Shown: piece by piece, positions 62,006 through 64,000 of the stretch
How the letters are laid out: each line of letters starts with the position of its first letter
Numbering within the stretch: position 1 is the first letter of the stretch
Source of the DNA: Bidens hawaiensis
Lineage: Eukaryota > Streptophyta > Magnoliopsida > Asterales > Asteraceae
DNA length: 64,000 nucleotides
Direction of reading: 5' to 3'
Assembly: GCA_021521415.1 (NCBI GenBank)
Contig: JAIQDT010001950.1
Span: forward strand, 62,001-126,000
Notes under the pieces: generated by a model
What the model was told of the DNA's origin: nothing
Database searches by the model: none
The model's input: only the letters and a program-made list of their open reading frames with translations
Position numbers and translations under genes: made by a program

Positions 62006-63656
62006 GATGTGTTGCAAAACACTTAGCGTTTTATCCCATTTTTGTGTTGTTTTGTGCGTAAACTGTTAACAATTATTTATTATTCTTGCATGAAATTACA
62101 TGTTTGTGATTATTTTAGATTCCAATGTTGAAGAGAGTGAGAAAACGAGTTAAATGGAGAAAGAAGCAGCTAAAACGGAGCTCGGATGAAGCCGGTACGC
62201 GCGTACGAAGATAAACGAGCTGGAAGTCGAAAAACGTCAGAAAATGGCATGGCCGAGCTACGCGACCAGGTCATACCATTCAAGCAGCATGTGTTGGATT
62301 CCAACATGTCCCAAGGCTAGCAGCCAGAAATCATAAAAACGACTATTTTGTCTTCTAGTGGGCTTTGTGGGCTTGTTTTAACCTATTTTATATTAGGAAA
62401 TAGGTGTTTAAACATATATATAAAGGGTTTATACCCTATGAACGATTAAAAAAATCATCTTTCCAGCCATCACATCTGTTCAAGTCGAAATACCAAGGAG
62501 GAGGAGCATCCGGATCGGAGTTTCATCAACCGGTTGTCAGTTTTGCTTGTTTTAACGTTTATGAGTTCGTTTTTGAGTTTTAGACTTTGAAACAAGTTCA
62601 ATCAGTTTGTAATGGATACCTTGAGCTTAATTATTATTATTATCTGCTGTTCGTTCATAATGATTGGCTAAACTTGTTTGAATCACCTAGGTACATGATT
62701 GGCTAAGTGGTTGATTGTTTTTCTATTGTAAAGTTCATATTTTATGATATTATTCCGTGTGGTTGATTATTGCATGCGCCCCGTGTGGTTGATTATTGCA
62801 TGAATTAGTTTCGTGTAGGCGTTAATTGCATGTTTCGGTTAATACTTTGTGTGTTGATTGATTGTGGTAGGCATACCATTAGGGTTTGTGTTTCTTGGAT
62901 CATTAAAGTCAGTAGGTTCACCACCTTTGAGTTGGACCAAAACCTTAGGTGTCAGCTTATCTTGCTAGTTAGTTTATCGGGTTAGTCGTTGCGAGACCAC
63001 ATGGGGTTTACCCATTGTCAGCTAGGTTAAGTTTGTAAGTTGAGTTATTTTGTCTTTAGTATTGAATTACCCCTCTTCTCGTAGGTTTGTAATTAGCTCG
63101 AGCCTTAGTGAGATCTGTAACTTAGACATGGACCAAGTGATGAGTTATTAGGGTACGTAGATTAACAACCATGAATTAAAAGCTATCTAGACGTCGTTAG
63201 GGTTTTCTGGTAAAACTGACCGTAGGGACCCCGATTTCCTCGACCTCACCTATGTTAGCTCATTTTTAGAACTCTGGTTTCAACCACATGTTAGCACCCG
63301 TGTCATTTTACGAACGTTAAGTCATCCTACCTAGGTGATTCGTTTTCTTATTATCGTTAGTTCCCTTAAGTTTCACCATTAGCTAAGTTAAGTTAGTTAA
63401 GTTTAGTTAGTTTAAATAATTAAGATAAATAAATATATTATTTAGGCAGGACTTAGATTAGGTTAATTATCTGAGCCGTTCTCACGTTTCTTTGTGTTCG
63501 ACATCCAGACTTCCATTAGACTGTGCTGCTACGCGACCGGTACACTTGTCATTTGTGTGAAGTTTAGTTAGGATTGTTTGGTTTTATAAATTTAAGACTT
63601 AGTGTTGAATTGCGAGAATTAGTTATTAATATTTATATATAGCTTTTCACACATCA
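62006..63656 (+). mobile_element. LTR-like insertion, 1.65 kb
   Basis: Flanked by 6-bp direct repeats GAGGAC (62000-62005 and 63657-63662). Termini GATGTGT and ACACATCA are inverted relative to each other. Has a TATATATAAAGGG box near 62418 but no coding region. Probably another solo LTR; exact ends are uncertain by one or two bases. Confidence 0.6.
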
Positions 63657-63745
63657 GAGGACTATCAAGGGTATTCGGTACTTAGATAGTGGTTGCACCG
63701 AACCATTCGATGGAGGATTCGAGTCTTTCATGAGCGACATGGGAT
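63657..63745 (+). pseudogene. Copia protease fragment
   Basis: YLDSGC (about 63679), the active-site region of a copia protease; stop shortly after. Continues the gag of 57428-59305 past the two insertions. Confidence 0.65.
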
Positions 63746-63923
63746 GACAAACTACAAGGAAAGGGAAATGTTTCATACTTTGTGATTCAACAATGCCAAT
63801 CTTGTTCAAATGGTTTATCCACAACTTGTCGAGTGTTTCTCAAGTGATGAATCCAGCATCAGGTGCTGTGTTTCGGTTTGAATCTCTTCAACTTTGCTAT
63901 ATGATGTGATAATGCATGTTTAT

Positions 63924-63983
63924 GACAATCCATCTGACAACAGCTTTGTTGACCTTTTCACTAAAGCCATTGTTATATTTTAA
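63924..63983 (+). pseudogene. Last codons of copia RNase H
   Basis: A short frame with FVDLFTKAI, the conserved end of copia RNase H, then TAA. Integrase and RT are missing between this and the protease, so a large internal deletion occurred. Confidence 0.65.
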
Positions 63984-64000
63984 TTAACATAGCCTATCTA

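Larger units (their letters stand above)
55500..64000 (+). mobile_element. Third copia element, internally deleted and invaded, runs off the window
   Basis: Its 5' LTR ends GACCTACA at 55874 and is followed by the primer site TGGTATCAGAGC (55877-55888). A repeat-rich leader, a gag pseudogene, a protease motif and the last codons of RNase H follow in order. Two later insertions (59306-61961 and 62006-63656) split it. The LTR start is not defined by me; a TATATAAAG box lies near 55633. The 3' LTR is outside the window. Confidence 0.75.

Overview
The window looks like nuclear DNA of a flowering plant. It has multi-exon genes with GT-AG introns, very AT-rich spacers and heavily nested LTR retrotransposons. 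The retrotransposon families (a Tekay-type chromovirus and large SIRE-type copia elements with an extra ORF after pol) and the style of the extra ORF suggest Asteraceae, but that is inference. Only three stretches descend from ordinary host genes, and most or all of them are broken. There is no prokaryotic system, rRNA cluster, CRISPR array or clear tRNA gene.

Layout. (1) 0.5-4.8 kb, minus strand: a short SPT20/PHL-like gene whose first five exons join into one perfect reading frame. (2) 5.8-7.8 kb: a solo LTR with a tRNA-like pol III box pair. (3) 9.4-10.0 kb: a fold-back element with a second MITE inside it. (4) 10.27-19.77 kb: a complete, very young Tekay-type Ty3 element with an intact 1542-codon gag-pol, nearly identical 2088-bp LTRs and a 5-bp target duplication. 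(5) 20.8-27.5 kb and 49.7-50.1 kb, minus strand: rearranged pieces of a nuclear pore anchor (NUA/TPR)-like gene. They are split by a solo LTR, a MITE and (6) a 22.3-kb SIRE-type copia element (27.47-49.74 kb) inserted inside an exon. That element carries (7) a 9.5-kb minus-strand LTR composite (28.42-37.90 kb) inserted in codon 9 of its gag. (8) 50.8-52.7 kb: a chimera of PHD-finger exons joined to exons of the SPT20-like gene. (9) 54.3-64 kb: remnants of three copia elements, the last one interrupted by a 2.66-kb solo LTR and a 1.65-kb LTR-like insertion and running off the window.

The most interesting signals are in the two SIRE-type elements. Each has its own short palindrome-forming motif (GGCGAAGTT in one, TTCTCGGT in the other), repeated in the same three places: the LTR, the leader just after the primer-binding site, and the leader of the extra ORF. 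In both, the extra ORF is preceded by the same branch-site and 3' splice-site module at identical spacing, which suggests a spliced subgenomic mRNA. A long noncoding block between pol and the extra ORF is also conserved. Together these outline a regulatory or packaging system that domain-based annotation would miss. The Tekay-like LTRs share a stem-loop just inside their 3' end, next to the primer site.

All coordinates, splice sites and LTR comparisons were read by eye. Family assignments rest on recognised motifs, not on database searches.
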